DNA of 64,000 nucleotides from Dokdonella immobilis (GCF_900115085.1 NZ_FOVF01000002.1:1-64000), one strand, 5' to 3'; counted from the stretch's first letter, positions 18,529-27,362 are shown. The notes: a model not told the origin generated them from the sequence alone. Translations and numbers: made by a program.

Positions 18529-19236
18529 TCACTCCCTTGGATGGATTTCGCGCATCGCCGCCAGCAGCGGTTCGACCGCCAGGCACGCGGCACCGGCGAA
18601 CGATGCATCATCCGCTCCATGCTGGACGACGCCCAGCAACGGCGCCTGAATGCGTGTCTGCAGGGTGGCGATGTTGTCCTCGCGGCGCGCCATGTCGGGA
18701 TCGATCGCGTTGCCGATCCAGCCGATCAGCGTGCAGCCATCGGCTTCGATCGCACGCGCGCTGAGCAGGGCGTGGTTGAGGCAACCGAGGCGCAGCCCGA
18801 CCACGAGGACCACAGGCAGATCGAGCGAGCGCGCGAGATCGGACTGCATCAGGCTCGCGCCGAGTGGCGCCAGCCAGCCGCCGACGCCCTCGACGACAAC
18901 GTACCGGTCATCGCCCGCGAGGCGGGAATAGGCGGCGCCGATCCGCTCCATGTCGATCGTGATGCGCGCGTCGGCCGCAGCGAGATGAGGTGCGATCGGA
19001 TCGGCAAAGGCGTACGGATTGACGTCGTCGTAGTCGCTGGCGCGCGCACTCGCGGCGATCAGATCGAGCGCATCCGCATTGCGCAGGCCGGCGGGCGTCC
19101 ACTCGCAACCACTGGCCACCGGCTTCATGCCGACCGCAGTGATGCCGTCTCGCGAGAGGTTGCGCAGCAGCAAGCAGGCGGCATGGGTCTTGCCGATGCC
19201 TGTATCGGTCCCCGTCACGTAGATTCCGCGGCTCAT
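18529..19236 (-). CDS. bioD: Dethiobiotin synthetase
   Basis: 235 residues from ATG 19236. BioD closes the ureido ring of dethiobiotin from 7,8-diaminopelargonate, CO2 and ATP, the penultimate step of biotin synthesis, in the cytoplasm. The P-loop variant GTDTGIGKTH sits at residues 8-17, followed by KPVASGCE, whose lysine is a family active-site residue. The VVEGVGGWLAPL segment corresponds to the conserved EGAGG loop. The rest of the biotin genes are not in the window. It overlaps the upstream TMEM175-like gene by 4 nt (ATGA), so the two are translationally coupled, and the small hypothetical gene follows at 6 nt. Confidence 0.93.
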   Translation of the reverse strand: MSRGIYVTGTDTGIGKTHAACLLLRNLSRDGITAVGMKPVASGCEWTPAGLRNADALDLIAASARASDYDDVNPYAFADPIAPHLAAADARITIDMERIGAAYSRLAGDDRYVVVEGVGGWLAPLGASLMQSDLARSLDLPVVLVVGLRLGCLNHALLSARAIEADGCTLIGWIGNAIDPDMARREDNIATLQTRIQAPLLGVVQHGADDASFAGAACLAVEPLLAAMREIHPRE

Positions 19237-19970
19237 GGCGCGTCCAGGAGTCGTCGCGTCGCGCGATGCATGCGCCGGGCAAGCACGAGTTGCACGCCTT
19301 CGAGGACGAAGAAGATCAGGCCGGGCAGGCTGAGGATGAAGTTGTTGCCGAGGTCCGCCGGCAATGCCGCATTGATCGACAACGAGGCGAGCGAAAACAG
19401 CGGGATCATGAGCCAACGCCGACGATAGTGACGCGTCAGCAGGCATTCCAGCGGGTCCAGGCCGAGCTGATCGCGCAGGGCCCAGGCACGACGATAGAGC
19501 GCGTACATGGCGAGACCCATCGAACCGAACGCGAAGGCGAAGACGGCGAAGATCACGCGCAGATCGTAGGCGGTGTCGAGGCTTATGCTGGCTGTCAGCC
19601 AGCCGTCGGTGATCCAGGCGAAGAACGACGCATAGACCATGCGCAATGGGTAGATGAAGACGAGCACGAGGAACACCATCAGCAATCCGAGGCGCTGGCT
19701 GGCGCGATCGTTCAGGCCGTAGCGACGGCTCCAGTCGGCATGGCCGCGCCAGAACAGCACGATGAGCAGGAAGCTGGCCGCGAATGCGGGAACCGCCTTG
19801 AGCGCTTCGACCAGCGCCTGCGCGGAATTCGGGATCGCGTCGATCGAGATGACCATCAGCGTGACGGCGAACGCGAAGGCGGCGTCGAAGAACGCCTCCA
19901 TGCGGGTAACCTCGGCGCCGCGATTGCGGAAGCCATCTTCGTCGCGACCGTGATCCGGCTCTTCGTGCAT
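19233..19970 (-). CDS. TMEM175-like (DUF1211) membrane protein, putative potassium channel
   Basis: 245 residues from ATG 19970, chosen because CCAGGAGGAG lies at ideal spacing upstream; the longer open frame has none. After about 20 polar residues comes the family hallmark at the start of the first helix (TRMEAFFDAAFAFAVTLMV), then five more hydrophobic segments, giving the six-helix repeat of bacterial TMEM175 proteins. Characterised bacterial members form tetrameric K+-selective channels. Here Phe-Phe-Asp replaces the more typical Phe-Ser-Asp of the hallmark. The 4-nt overlap with bioD has no obvious functional meaning. Confidence 0.8.
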   Translation of the reverse strand: MHEEPDHGRDEDGFRNRGAEVTRMEAFFDAAFAFAVTLMVISIDAIPNSAQALVEALKAVPAFAASFLLIVLFWRGHADWSRRYGLNDRASQRLGLLMVFLVLVFIYPLRMVYASFFAWITDGWLTASISLDTAYDLRVIFAVFAFAFGSMGLAMYALYRRAWALRDQLGLDPLECLLTRHYRRRWLMIPLFSLASLSINAALPADLGNNFILSLPGLIFFVLEGVQLVLARRMHRATRRLLDAP

Positions 19971-20194
19971 GGTGATATCGCTCCTCCTGGCCCGTCCCGC
20001 GCTGTTCGCCCGCCCGGCTTGGTGCCGCCCGGGCGCCGGGCCTTGCGGCGAATCCGGTTCGGCCGCCCGTCGGGGGAAAGGATGGTAGCCGCAGCGTCCC
20101 GCCGGGCGCGAATCCGGCGCCGCGGCGCGACATTCTGCGGGAGTGTGGCAGGAAAGGTAGAATACCGGGCTGTCGTCAACCGTGAAGAACCCCG

Positions 20195-20713
20195 ATGTCG
20201 TTCGAAGCCAAGCCCATCGACGCCGCCGACAAGGCCGCCTTCTATGCCGAGCTCGCGCAACAGGCACGCGGCCTCCTGCACGGTGAGCGCGACCGTATCG
20301 CCAACGCGGCCAATTTTGCGGCCCTGGCCTGGCACGCCTTGCCGACCATCAACTGGTGTGGTTTCTATTTCTTCGATGGCAAGGAACTCGTCGTCGGTCC
20401 GTTCCAGGGCAAGCCGGCCTGCGTGCGCATCGCGCTCGGCCGCGGTGTCTGCGGTACCGCGGCGGCCACGCGCGAGACCCAGTTGGTCGACGATGTCGAG
20501 GCCTTTGCCGGACACATTGCCTGCGACGCCGCCTCGCGCTCGGAGATCGTCGTACCGTTGGTGCTCGGCGATGCCCTGATCGGCGTCTGGGATGTCGATA
20601 GCCCGGTGCCCGGACGATTCGACGACGACGACAGGATCGGCATGCAGGTGCTCTGCAAGGTGTACATGGACAGCCTGCAGCCGACGCAGGTCGGGGAGGA
20701 GAAGGCAGCATGA
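20195..20713 (+). CDS. msrC: Free methionine-(R)-sulfoxide reductase (GAF-domain fRMsr)
   Basis: 172 residues from ATG 20195, essentially one GAF domain. It reduces free L-methionine-(R)-sulfoxide in the cytoplasm using thioredoxin-type electrons. The three conserved cysteines are present: Cys76 in FQGKPACVRI, Cys86 in GRGVCGTAAAT and Cys110 in GHIACDAASRSEI, the last two being the catalytic/resolving pair of the family. A conserved NWCGFY precedes them. It overlaps the following TfoX-C gene by 4 nt (ATGA) and runs divergently from the bioD operon with 224 nt between starts. Part of an oxidative-damage repair function by family knowledge. Confidence 0.93.
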   Translation: MSFEAKPIDAADKAAFYAELAQQARGLLHGERDRIANAANFAALAWHALPTINWCGFYFFDGKELVVGPFQGKPACVRIALGRGVCGTAAATRETQLVDDVEAFAGHIACDAASRSEIVVPLVLGDALIGVWDVDSPVPGRFDDDDRIGMQVLCKVYMDSLQPTQVGEEKAA

Positions 20714-21120
20714 GCAGTCGCGACGTCAAGATCCGCAATGTCGGGCCCAAATCGGCCGCGTGGCTGCGCCAGGTCGGCGTGCGGACCAGCGAAGACCTGT
20801 TTCGCGTCGGCCCGGTCGATGCCTTCCTCAAGGTCAAGCGAGCGGGGTTCCGGCCGAGCCTGAACCTGCTCTATTCGCTTGCCGGCGCGATCGACGACTG
20901 CCACTGGACCGACCTCTCCGCCGAGCGCAAGAGCGGCCTCATTCTCGAACTCGAGGAAGCCGAATCGGACAATCCGATCAAGACCCGGTGGGAGAAGCAG
21001 GCCGATCGCAGCGCGGCGATCGACGGCACCGAAGCGCCATCCACCGACGATGGCGACGGTTTTGGCGACGGCGACAGCGGCGTGCGCGAACTGACCGGTA
21101 CCTCGAGCGATTTCGATTGA
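20710..21120 (+). CDS. TfoX/Sxy C-terminal-domain protein
   Basis: 136 residues from ATG 20710, translationally coupled to msrC by a 4-nt overlap. Residues about 5-80 match the TfoX C-terminal helix-rich domain (IRNVGPKSAAWLRQVGVRTS then LKVKRAGFRPSLNLLYSLAG and the CHWTDLSAERK ending), a helix-hairpin-helix-like fold. The tail is acidic and low-complexity (DDGDGFGDGDSG). The N-terminal half of full TfoX/Sxy, the competence regulator, is missing, so a regulatory role in competence should not be assumed. Stand-alone copies of this domain are common and uncharacterised. Confidence 0.8.
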   Translation: MSSRDVKIRNVGPKSAAWLRQVGVRTSEDLFRVGPVDAFLKVKRAGFRPSLNLLYSLAGAIDDCHWTDLSAERKSGLILELEEAESDNPIKTRWEKQADRSAAIDGTEAPSTDDGDGFGDGDSGVRELTGTSSDFD

Positions 21121-21177
21121 AGCAAGGGCTGGCCCGAATGGCATGGCCCTGGGTGCAAAGTCGGAATGGGACCCTCC

Positions 21178-21343
21178 CTGGTGTGGTGTCCCACAAATAC
21201 CATCAAATAATTCCGGCGTCTTTCACGGCGATGCTGCGTTGCTCGTCGTCGTCATAGTGCCCACTATGAATCCTCCTCGCGCCTTGTCTCGCCATGAAAT
21301 CCATCCGGAATTTCTTCGCGTTTTCTGCGGGACGCCACACTAG
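21178..21343. repeat. 166-bp full-length imperfect palindrome, copy 1 (MITE/ERIC-like)
   Basis: The element runs from CTGGTGTGGTGTCCCACA to the near-complement ending CCACACTAG and folds into one long imperfect hairpin centred at 21260/21261 (CATAGTG-CC-CACTATG). A second copy of exactly the same length is at 41041-41206, with about 13 mismatches by hand alignment. Short open frames inside (for example one starting MKSIRNFF at 21294) are by-products of the repeat. Confidence 0.9.
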
Positions 21344-21439
21344 TGCCTTGAGTGCTTCCGGGGTCTATCAAGCGGCCGCCTGCCCGCCTTCGCGGGGACG
21401 CCGGGGTCAGGTCGGTGCCATTCACGGCCACTCCGTTTC

Positions 21440-22021
21440 TCAGCGCCGCACCACGGCAATTTCCCGGGCATCCTCGCGCCAGCGCGGAGTCGCCTGGATC
21501 GCCGGCAGCACCGCTTCTGGCTCGTCGACCAGGCTCCACATCGACAGGTGCTCGGTGTTCATGAAGCGCTCGTCGATCACGCTTTCCATGAATCCCTGCA
21601 GCGGCGTGTAGAAGCCGCGCGTGTTGAGCAGGATGATCGGATTGAAATAAAGGCCGAGGCGCTTCAGCGTGATCGCCTCGAACAATTCTTCGAGCGTGCC
21701 GCAGCCGCCGGGCAGGGCAACCACGGCATCGGAGCCGGTCAGCAGGCGATGCTTACGCTCGCGCATGTCCTCGACCAGTTCGAGCCGGGTCAGCCCGGGA
21801 TGGCCCCATTCAAGATCGGCCATGAATTTCGGCAGGATGCCGACGACTTCGCCGCCGGCCGACAGCGCGCCATCGGCGACCGCGCCCATCGAACCCGCCG
21901 AGCCGCCGCCGTAAACCAGCGTGCAGCCGGCCGTCGCGAGCAGGACGCCGAGCCGGCGCGCGACTTCGTGATAGTGCGGATCGCACTCCTGGCTCGAGGC
22001 GCAATAGACACAGATACGCAT
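21440..22021 (-). CDS. LOG-family protein (cytokinin riboside 5'-monophosphate phosphoribohydrolase)
   Basis: 193 residues from ATG 22021, normal for the family. The signature PGGCGTLEEL (residues 104-113) and the upstream MRERKH segment, which together form the nucleotide 5'-monophosphate site in LOG enzymes, are intact, as is the N-terminal Rossmann-type VYGGGSAGSMGAVAD. Family members hydrolyse the N-glycosidic bond of nucleoside 5'-monophosphates, releasing ribose 5-phosphate and a base; many are annotated as TIGR00730 Rossmann-fold proteins. In bacteria the true substrate is often AMP-like rather than a plant hormone. It is monocistronic, between the palindromic element and a hypothetical gene on the opposite strand. 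Confidence 0.9.
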   Translation of the reverse strand: MRICVYCASSQECDPHYHEVARRLGVLLATAGCTLVYGGGSAGSMGAVADGALSAGGEVVGILPKFMADLEWGHPGLTRLELVEDMRERKHRLLTGSDAVVALPGGCGTLEELFEAITLKRLGLYFNPIILLNTRGFYTPLQGFMESVIDERFMNTEHLSMWSLVDEPEAVLPAIQATPRWREDAREIAVVRR

Positions 22022-22148
22022 GGCGGGGTCCCGACGAAACCAATTGGGTATTCTAAGCCGTCATCCGTCACGGTGATCGATTCGATCGAGGCACTGGACA
22101 CCCATCGCGGCGGGTCTTGCTCGCGATATTTCTTCCAGGATAGTTGGC

Positions 22149-22586
22149 ATGAATCCCGAAACCGTTCCCACGCCGCGCACCTTGATCCGGGACGTCTTGA
22201 TGCTGCAATTCAAGTTGCTGCTCGATACCCTGCGCGACCTCGCCCTGAGTCCGCTGACGCTCGCCGCCGCGGCGCTCGACCTGCTGCTGTCGCGATTTCA
22301 GCCACCGCGCTATTTCTACGCCGTGCTGCGACTCGGCGAACGCAGCGAGGAATGGATCGATCTTTGGTCGGCCGCGCGCGGTGCCGAGTCGACCGATCGC
22401 GAAAACGTCGATGCGCTGCTTGTCCGGGTCGAGGAAGTCGTGCGCGACCCGAAAACCGGCGCACGACGGGCCCGCATCCTCAAGCGCTGGGCGGAACGCC
22501 AGGTTGCACGTGCGCGCCAGCAGATCCGGTCGCCGGCCGGCGAATCGGACGCCAGCGACCGGCAAGAGGGCTCGGGCGAGCGCTGA
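22149..22586 (+). CDS. Hypothetical protein, possibly membrane-associated
   Basis: 145 residues from ATG 22149. The N-terminal part (TLIRDVLMLQFKLLLDTLRDLALSP, then LTLAAAALDLLLSRF) is strongly amphipathic to hydrophobic, suggesting a membrane-associated helical hairpin. The remainder is a charged helix-rich region with many Arg residues and ends in a polar tail. I recognise no domain; the layout resembles short conserved proteins of Xanthomonadales without assigned function. It runs divergently from the LOG gene and precedes the leader peptide of the TPR gene by 242 nt, in which I see no gene. Confidence 0.65.
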   Translation: MNPETVPTPRTLIRDVLMLQFKLLLDTLRDLALSPLTLAAAALDLLLSRFQPPRYFYAVLRLGERSEEWIDLWSAARGAESTDRENVDALLVRVEEVVRDPKTGARRARILKRWAERQVARARQQIRSPAGESDASDRQEGSGER

Positions 22587-22828
22587 TCGAGCCTCGCAGA
22601 CGCGGAACCCTGGCTGATTCCGACCTGATCGGGTGGGTGCGGCGCAATTTGAATGCGCCGTTCGCGGCACGCACGAGCCTGCTGATCGCGCCGACGGCCC
22701 GGCACGCCCGGCCATGGGCGAAACGGCGGTTGCGATGGTCGTGGATAGCCGTGCGGAGGTCGCATGAACCGTGACGCAGTTCTCGTTCGTGTAAGATTCC
22801 GGACCACTGTTCACTGGGGAGGTGGGCA

Positions 22829-22915
22829 ATGTCCGGTTCCATCGATCCTCGCACCCGCCGCCGCCGCATCCGGCGCGGATTGGGCCTCCTGGTGGCTGAA
22901 AGGCGTCGGCGTTGA
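22829..22915 (+). CDS. Arg-rich 28-residue leader peptide coupled to the TPR gene
   Basis: ATG at 22829 is preceded by a strong ribosome binding site (GGGGAGGTG at 22817-22825). The 28-codon frame encodes MSGSIDPRTRRRRIRR and on, with 11 Arg residues, and stops with TGA at 22913-22915. That stop overlaps the TTG start of the next gene (TTGA at 22912-22915). The TTG itself has only a weak AAAGG in front of it, so ribosomes terminating on the leader probably start the large protein. This is an upstream coupling ORF, possibly sensitive to Arg-tRNA supply; no attenuator hairpin was identified. Confidence 0.55.
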   Translation: MSGSIDPRTRRRRIRRGLGLLVAERRRR

Positions 22916-25026
22916 GCTTTTTCGCCGAACTTCGCCGGCGCAACGTGATCCGCATGGCCGGGCTGTACCTGGTGGGCGGCTGGGTGGTCATCCAGGTCGC
23001 CGAGACCCTGCTCCCTGCCTTCGACATTCCCGCATGGGTCCTGCGCGCGATCATCATCGTGATCGCCCTCGGATTCATTCCGGCGCTGATCTTCTCGTGG
23101 GTGTTCGAGTTGACGCCCGAAGGCCTCAAGCGCGACACCGAAGTGGATCGCGAGCGATCGATCGCGCCGCAGACCGGCCAGCGCATGAACTACATGATCG
23201 CCGGCCTCATGGCCGTGGCCCTGGCCTATTTCGCGATCGACCGATTCGTCGTCGGGCCGACCCGTGACGCGCTCAACGTCGCGGCGAGCCTGAAGTCGCG
23301 GCCACCGGCGGATCCCGTCGTCGATCCTCCCGTCGATGCGAAATCCATCGCCGTGCTGCCGTTCGAGAATCTCAGCGGCGACAAGGACAACGAATATTTC
23401 GCCAGCGGCATGCAGGACATGATCCTGACCAAGCTGGCCGGCATTGCCGACCTCAAGGTCATCTCGCGCACCTCGACAGAGAAATATGCCAGCCATCCGG
23501 ACAACCTGAAGACCGTTGCGCAGCAGCTCGGCGTGGCGACGATCCTCGAGGGCAGCGTACAGAAATCGGGCAATGCCGTATTGATCAACGTCCAGTTGAT
23601 CGACGCGCAGAGCGACGTGCACCTGTGGGCCGAAGCCTATCCACGCACGCTCGAGAACATCTTTGGCGTCGAAGGCGAGGTGGCGCAGAAGATCGCCGAT
23701 GCCCTCAAGGCGAAACTGACCTCGGCCGAGTCGACGAATATCGCCAGCGTGTCCACACGCAACCCGGAAGCCTACGACTACTACTTCAAGGCCGAGTACC
23801 TGATGGGGCAGGCCATGGAGTCCTGGGACAAGGCCACCTTTCTCGACGCCGACGCCAACTTTCGCAAGGCCATCGCGCTCGACCCCGATTTCGCCCTGGC
23901 CCATGCCAAGCTGGCCTATTGCCAGCTCGACCGGCATTGGTTCTCATCGGGCCTGTCGCCCGCGGAGATGGCCGAAACCAGGCAATCGATCGATCGTGCG
24001 CTGGCGCTGGCGCCGGACCTTCCGGACGCCCATCTGGCGCTCGGCTACTACGAGTACTGGGGTTTTCGCCGCTATGACGCGGCAACGGTCGAGTTCAAGC
24101 GCACGCTCGAACTTTCGCCAAACAACGTCGAGGCAATCAACGGCCTGGCATTCGTCGCCCGGCGCACCGGCCATGTCGAGCAGGCGGTGACCCATCTGGA
24201 GCGGGTCCTGACCCTCGCTCCGCGCGATGCCCGTGCCAACACCAGTCTTGGCGAGACCCTCGCGATGCTGCGCCGCTACACCGAGGCGGACCGCTGGTTG
24301 ACCCGCTCACTGGCCATGGCACCGGCGGATGCCAATGCGATGGACCAGCTCCTGCAGGTCCGCCTGTTCGGACTCGGCGACCTCGCCGGTGCGCGCGATG
24401 CCTTCCGCCAGCCACCGGATTGGCGCATTTCCGGGCAGCGCCGATGGGCTGGCGATGTGTTCTTCCTGATCAATCCGCGTGCCTACATCCATTTCTTCGA
24501 GCGCCGATTCGACGATGCCCTGCACGACTGGGACACTGCGCCGGCCACGACTGACGAGGAACGCCTGGCCGGCCGCGTGGCGCGCGTGGCGATCCGCCTG
24601 GTTGCCGGTGAGCGGGATTCGCTGAGAAGCGAGTGCGCAGCCCTCGAGCCGCTGCTCGGCGCCGAGCTTCGAAGACAACCCGAATCCTTGGGCCTGTTGC
24701 ATCAATCGAGCTGGGTCGAAGTCTGCCTCGGCAACAAGGCGCGGGCGATCGCGACCGCGAAGAGGGCGGTCGAAGTGCTGCCCCTGACCAAGGATGGCTA
24801 TTTTGGCGCCTACCAGCTGTCCGGACTGGCCCAGATCGCCGCGCATGCGGATGCGCCTGACCAGGCCTTCGAGGCCCTGCACCAACTGCTGGCCATCCCG
24901 GCGGGAACGATCATCTCGGTGACGCGGCTCAGGCTCGATCCGGTCTGGGATCCGCTGCGCAGGGATCCCCGCTTCGAGACGCTCCTGAAGGCACGCGCGT
25001 ACGGCAGCGAGACCACGGAGCCGTGA
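22912..25026 (+). CDS. Membrane-anchored TolB/FlgO-like and TPR protein (adenylate-cyclase-associated type)
   Basis: 704 residues. The start is TTG 22912, accepted because the family opening MSFFAELRRRNVIRMAGLYL begins exactly there. Residues about 15-75 hold two membrane helices, and a third lies near 85-105. Residues about 140-265 form the TolB-N/FlgO-like domain (SIAVLPFENLSGDKDNEYFA then GVATILEGSVQKSGNAVLIN) found in many TPR and class III adenylate cyclase-type regulators. Residues about 280-690 are TPR repeats. No DNA-binding, kinase or cyclase domain is present, so it is a scaffold of unknown output. A shattered N-terminal copy of the same gene lies at 27073-27330. Confidence 0.85.
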   Translation: MSFFAELRRRNVIRMAGLYLVGGWVVIQVAETLLPAFDIPAWVLRAIIIVIALGFIPALIFSWVFELTPEGLKRDTEVDRERSIAPQTGQRMNYMIAGLMAVALAYFAIDRFVVGPTRDALNVAASLKSRPPADPVVDPPVDAKSIAVLPFENLSGDKDNEYFASGMQDMILTKLAGIADLKVISRTSTEKYASHPDNLKTVAQQLGVATILEGSVQKSGNAVLINVQLIDAQSDVHLWAEAYPRTLENIFGVEGEVAQKIADALKAKLTSAESTNIASVSTRNPEAYDYYFKAEYLMGQAMESWDKATFLDADANFRKAIALDPDFALAHAKLAYCQLDRHWFSSGLSPAEMAETRQSIDRALALAPDLPDAHLALGYYEYWGFRRYDAATVEFKRTLELSPNNVEAINGLAFVARRTGHVEQAVTHLERVLTLAPRDARANTSLGETLAMLRRYTEADRWLTRSLAMAPADANAMDQLLQVRLFGLGDLAGARDAFRQPPDWRISGQRRWAGDVFFLINPRAYIHFFERRFDDALHDWDTAPATTDEERLAGRVARVAIRLVAGERDSLRSECAALEPLLGAELRRQPESLGLLHQSSWVEVCLGNKARAIATAKRAVEVLPLTKDGYFGAYQLSGLAQIAAHADAPDQAFEALHQLLAIPAGTIISVTRLRLDPVWDPLRRDPRFETLLKARAYGSETTEP

Positions 25027-25145
25027 GCGATCTCGTGGAACGTCTGGATTCGACGATCATCGTTGGGGCCTGTGCCGGCATGATGGCTCGGTCTTGTATG
25101 GGTATCCAGGTCGATCATCGGCCTGATGAACAGGAGGATGGGTTG

Positions 25146-27023
25146 ATGTTGCGAGCACGCGCGCTGTTGATGGCGTCGATTCTGGTTCTGGCCGGCTGCG
25201 GCGGGAGTGCAACCCGCGAAACGGGTCGGGTTGCGCCAGCACCTGCCACCCGTGAGGCGACGCAGGCGGGATCCGCGTTCGATGCGGCTGTCGTGGCGCT
25301 TTCAAAGGGCTACTACCAGCAGGTGCCGGAGGCAGCGACCTACAACGGTGCGCCGCCGGATCTGGCCGGGGATGCCGATGCCGGGCTCAACGATCGATCG
25401 GTGGCCGGCGACGCGGCGCGAGTCGCCGAACTCGAGACACTGCTGGCGCGCTTGAAGGCGACATCCGCTGGAACGCTCGATGCGGACAGCCAGCGTATAC
25501 GTGCCACCCTGATCACCCTGTTCGATGGCGCGCTCGGACCCTCTCGCATCGTCGACTACGGCACCAGCTTCGACGTCTACGGCACCTGGTACCTGCCTTA
25601 TGCGATCAACCAGAACTCCGGACCCACCGTCGACATCCCGAAGTTGATGGAGGCCCAGCAGTCCGTACGCAACCGGGAACAGGCGCAGCTCTATTTGAGT
25701 CGGCTCGAAGCCTTGCCCCGGATACTCGACGGCAGCCTGGCCAGGCTTCGCCACGACGTCGAGCTCGGCGCCATTCCACCCGACTTCATCATCGCCAAGG
25801 CGAAGGCCGTGGTCGACGCGTTCAGTGCGCAACCGGCGGCCGAGAATGTCCTCTACAGCAGTTTCGTGGCCAAGCTGAAGGCGGCCAACGTGACCGACGC
25901 GGACACGCTTTCATCCGAGGCCTTGACCCGCGTCGGCAATGGCGTGCTGCCGGCCTATCGGCGCATCAGCACCTACCTGGGCGAGATTGCGCCGAAGGCG
26001 CCGCATGACGCGGGGCTGTGGCGCCTGCCGAATGGTCCTGCCCTGTACAAGGCCATGATCCGGCACATGACCGACAGCGATCTCGATCCCGATGCCATCC
26101 ACCAGACCGGGCTGGACGAAGTCGCACGCATTGCCGGTGAGATGGATGGCTTGCTTCGCGCCCAAGGCTACGTGGACGGGACGGTTGGCCAGCGCATGGC
26201 GGCGATGGCGAAGGACCCGCGCTTTGTCTATCCGAACACGGCCGAAGGAAAAGCGGCATTGCTGGCCGGCATCCAGACCGACCTGGCCAAGGTCCGCACC
26301 CAGCTGCCGAAGTACTTCGGAACCCTGCCGAAGCATCCGCTCGAGGTGCGCGTGGTACCTGAATTCAGCCAGGACTCGGCCCCGGGCGGCTACTACGATC
26401 CACCCGCTCCCGATGGTTCGCGACCGGGCATCTACTGGGTCAACCTGCGCGACACGGCGATGCTGCCGAAATTCTCCTCGCCGACGCTGACCTACCACGA
26501 AGCCATTCCGGGCCACCACATGCAGATGGCCATCGCCATCGACCAGCCGATGCCGTTCATCGCCAAGAGCTTTGCCTCGAATCCGGCGGCCGAGGGCTGG
26601 GCCCTCTATGCCGAAGCGCTGGCTGCGGAAATGGGCCTGTACAAGGACGATCCGTCCGGCAACCTCGGGCGCCTGCGCGACGAGCTGCATCGCGCCGTGC
26701 GCCTGGTCGTCGACACCGGCATGCACGCGAAGAAGTGGAGCCGCGAGCAGGCGATCGACTACATGGTCCGCACCGAGGGCGTTGAACCGGGCGCTGCCGA
26801 ATCGGAAGTCGAGCGCTATGTGGTCTGGCCCGGGCAGGCGCTCGGCTACAAGATCGGCATGCTCAAGCTGCAGCAATTGCGCAGGGAAGCCGAAGCCGCC
26901 CATGGCGGGAAGTTCGACATCCGCGAATTCCACGATCGCCTGCTCAGGATCCAGTCCTCGGCGTTACCCGTGATCGAGGATGAAATGCGCGCGTGGATCG
27001 CCAAGGCAAAACAGGCGCCATGA
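25146..27023 (+). CDS. DUF885-family lipoprotein, putative metallopeptidase
   Basis: 625 residues from ATG 25146, picked because AGGAGG lies 8 nt upstream and the product begins with a lipoprotein signal (MLRARALLMASILVLAGCGG). Residues about 40-610 are a DUF885 domain. The motif YHEAIPGHHMQMAIA near residue 455 provides HExxxGH, a zinc-site candidate, followed by EGWALYAEAL, whose glutamate could be the third ligand. DUF885 members are predicted periplasmic carboxypeptidase-like enzymes; few are characterised. With Dcp and the amidohydrolases it adds to the extracytoplasmic peptide-degrading set of this window. It lies 119 nt after the TPR gene on the same strand. Confidence 0.85.
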   Translation: MLRARALLMASILVLAGCGGSATRETGRVAPAPATREATQAGSAFDAAVVALSKGYYQQVPEAATYNGAPPDLAGDADAGLNDRSVAGDAARVAELETLLARLKATSAGTLDADSQRIRATLITLFDGALGPSRIVDYGTSFDVYGTWYLPYAINQNSGPTVDIPKLMEAQQSVRNREQAQLYLSRLEALPRILDGSLARLRHDVELGAIPPDFIIAKAKAVVDAFSAQPAAENVLYSSFVAKLKAANVTDADTLSSEALTRVGNGVLPAYRRISTYLGEIAPKAPHDAGLWRLPNGPALYKAMIRHMTDSDLDPDAIHQTGLDEVARIAGEMDGLLRAQGYVDGTVGQRMAAMAKDPRFVYPNTAEGKAALLAGIQTDLAKVRTQLPKYFGTLPKHPLEVRVVPEFSQDSAPGGYYDPPAPDGSRPGIYWVNLRDTAMLPKFSSPTLTYHEAIPGHHMQMAIAIDQPMPFIAKSFASNPAAEGWALYAEALAAEMGLYKDDPSGNLGRLRDELHRAVRLVVDTGMHAKKWSREQAIDYMVRTEGVEPGAAESEVERYVVWPGQALGYKIGMLKLQQLRREAEAAHGGKFDIREFHDRLLRIQSSALPVIEDEMRAWIAKAKQAP

Positions 27024-27072
27024 ATCCGCCTGCCTCAGGATCGTTCGAGCGGACTCGAGAGCCCGGAACCCC

Positions 27073-27330
27073 ATGAGCCTGTCCGCCAGACGCAATCGCC
27101 GCGACGCGATCCGCATGGCCGGTCTCAATCCGGCCGGGACGTGGTTGATCGTGCAGGTCGCCAAAACCGTACTGCCCGCGTTCGCCGTGCGCGGGTGCTG
27201 CAGGTGACGACCCTCCTGCTCCTCGCAGGTCTCGTGCCGGCGCTCGTCTTCATCTGCATCCCCGGGTCGAGGAACGGGGTCGTGAACCGGCCCGGATGGA
27301 CCCGAACCGCTGTGAACCACGCTTCGTCAC
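27073..27330 (+). pseudogene. Decayed N-terminal fragment of a TPR-gene paralogue
   Basis: The frame from ATG 27073 reads MSLSARRNRRDAIRMAGLNP and on to VQVAKTVLPAFAV, closely parallel to MSFFAELRRRNVIRMAGLYL..VQVAETLLPAFDI of the intact gene at 22912. It then hits a stop at 27205 after a frameshift; the neighbouring frame continues the homology with RVLQVTTLLLLAGLVPALVF (compare RAIIIVIALGFIPALIF). Further degenerate similarity fades out before about 27350. The TolB and TPR parts are missing. This is a truncated, frameshifted duplicate only 2 kb from its likely source. Confidence 0.75.
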
Positions 27331-27362
27331 AATCCCGCGCAGGCTCGGCGCGGTCGATGCCC

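Noticed and set aside
21294-21611. Short proteins starting MKSIRNFF (21294) and MKFIRNFF (41157)
   Set aside because: Their similarity lies wholly inside the two copies of the 166-bp palindromic element, so they are by-products of the repeat and not genes.
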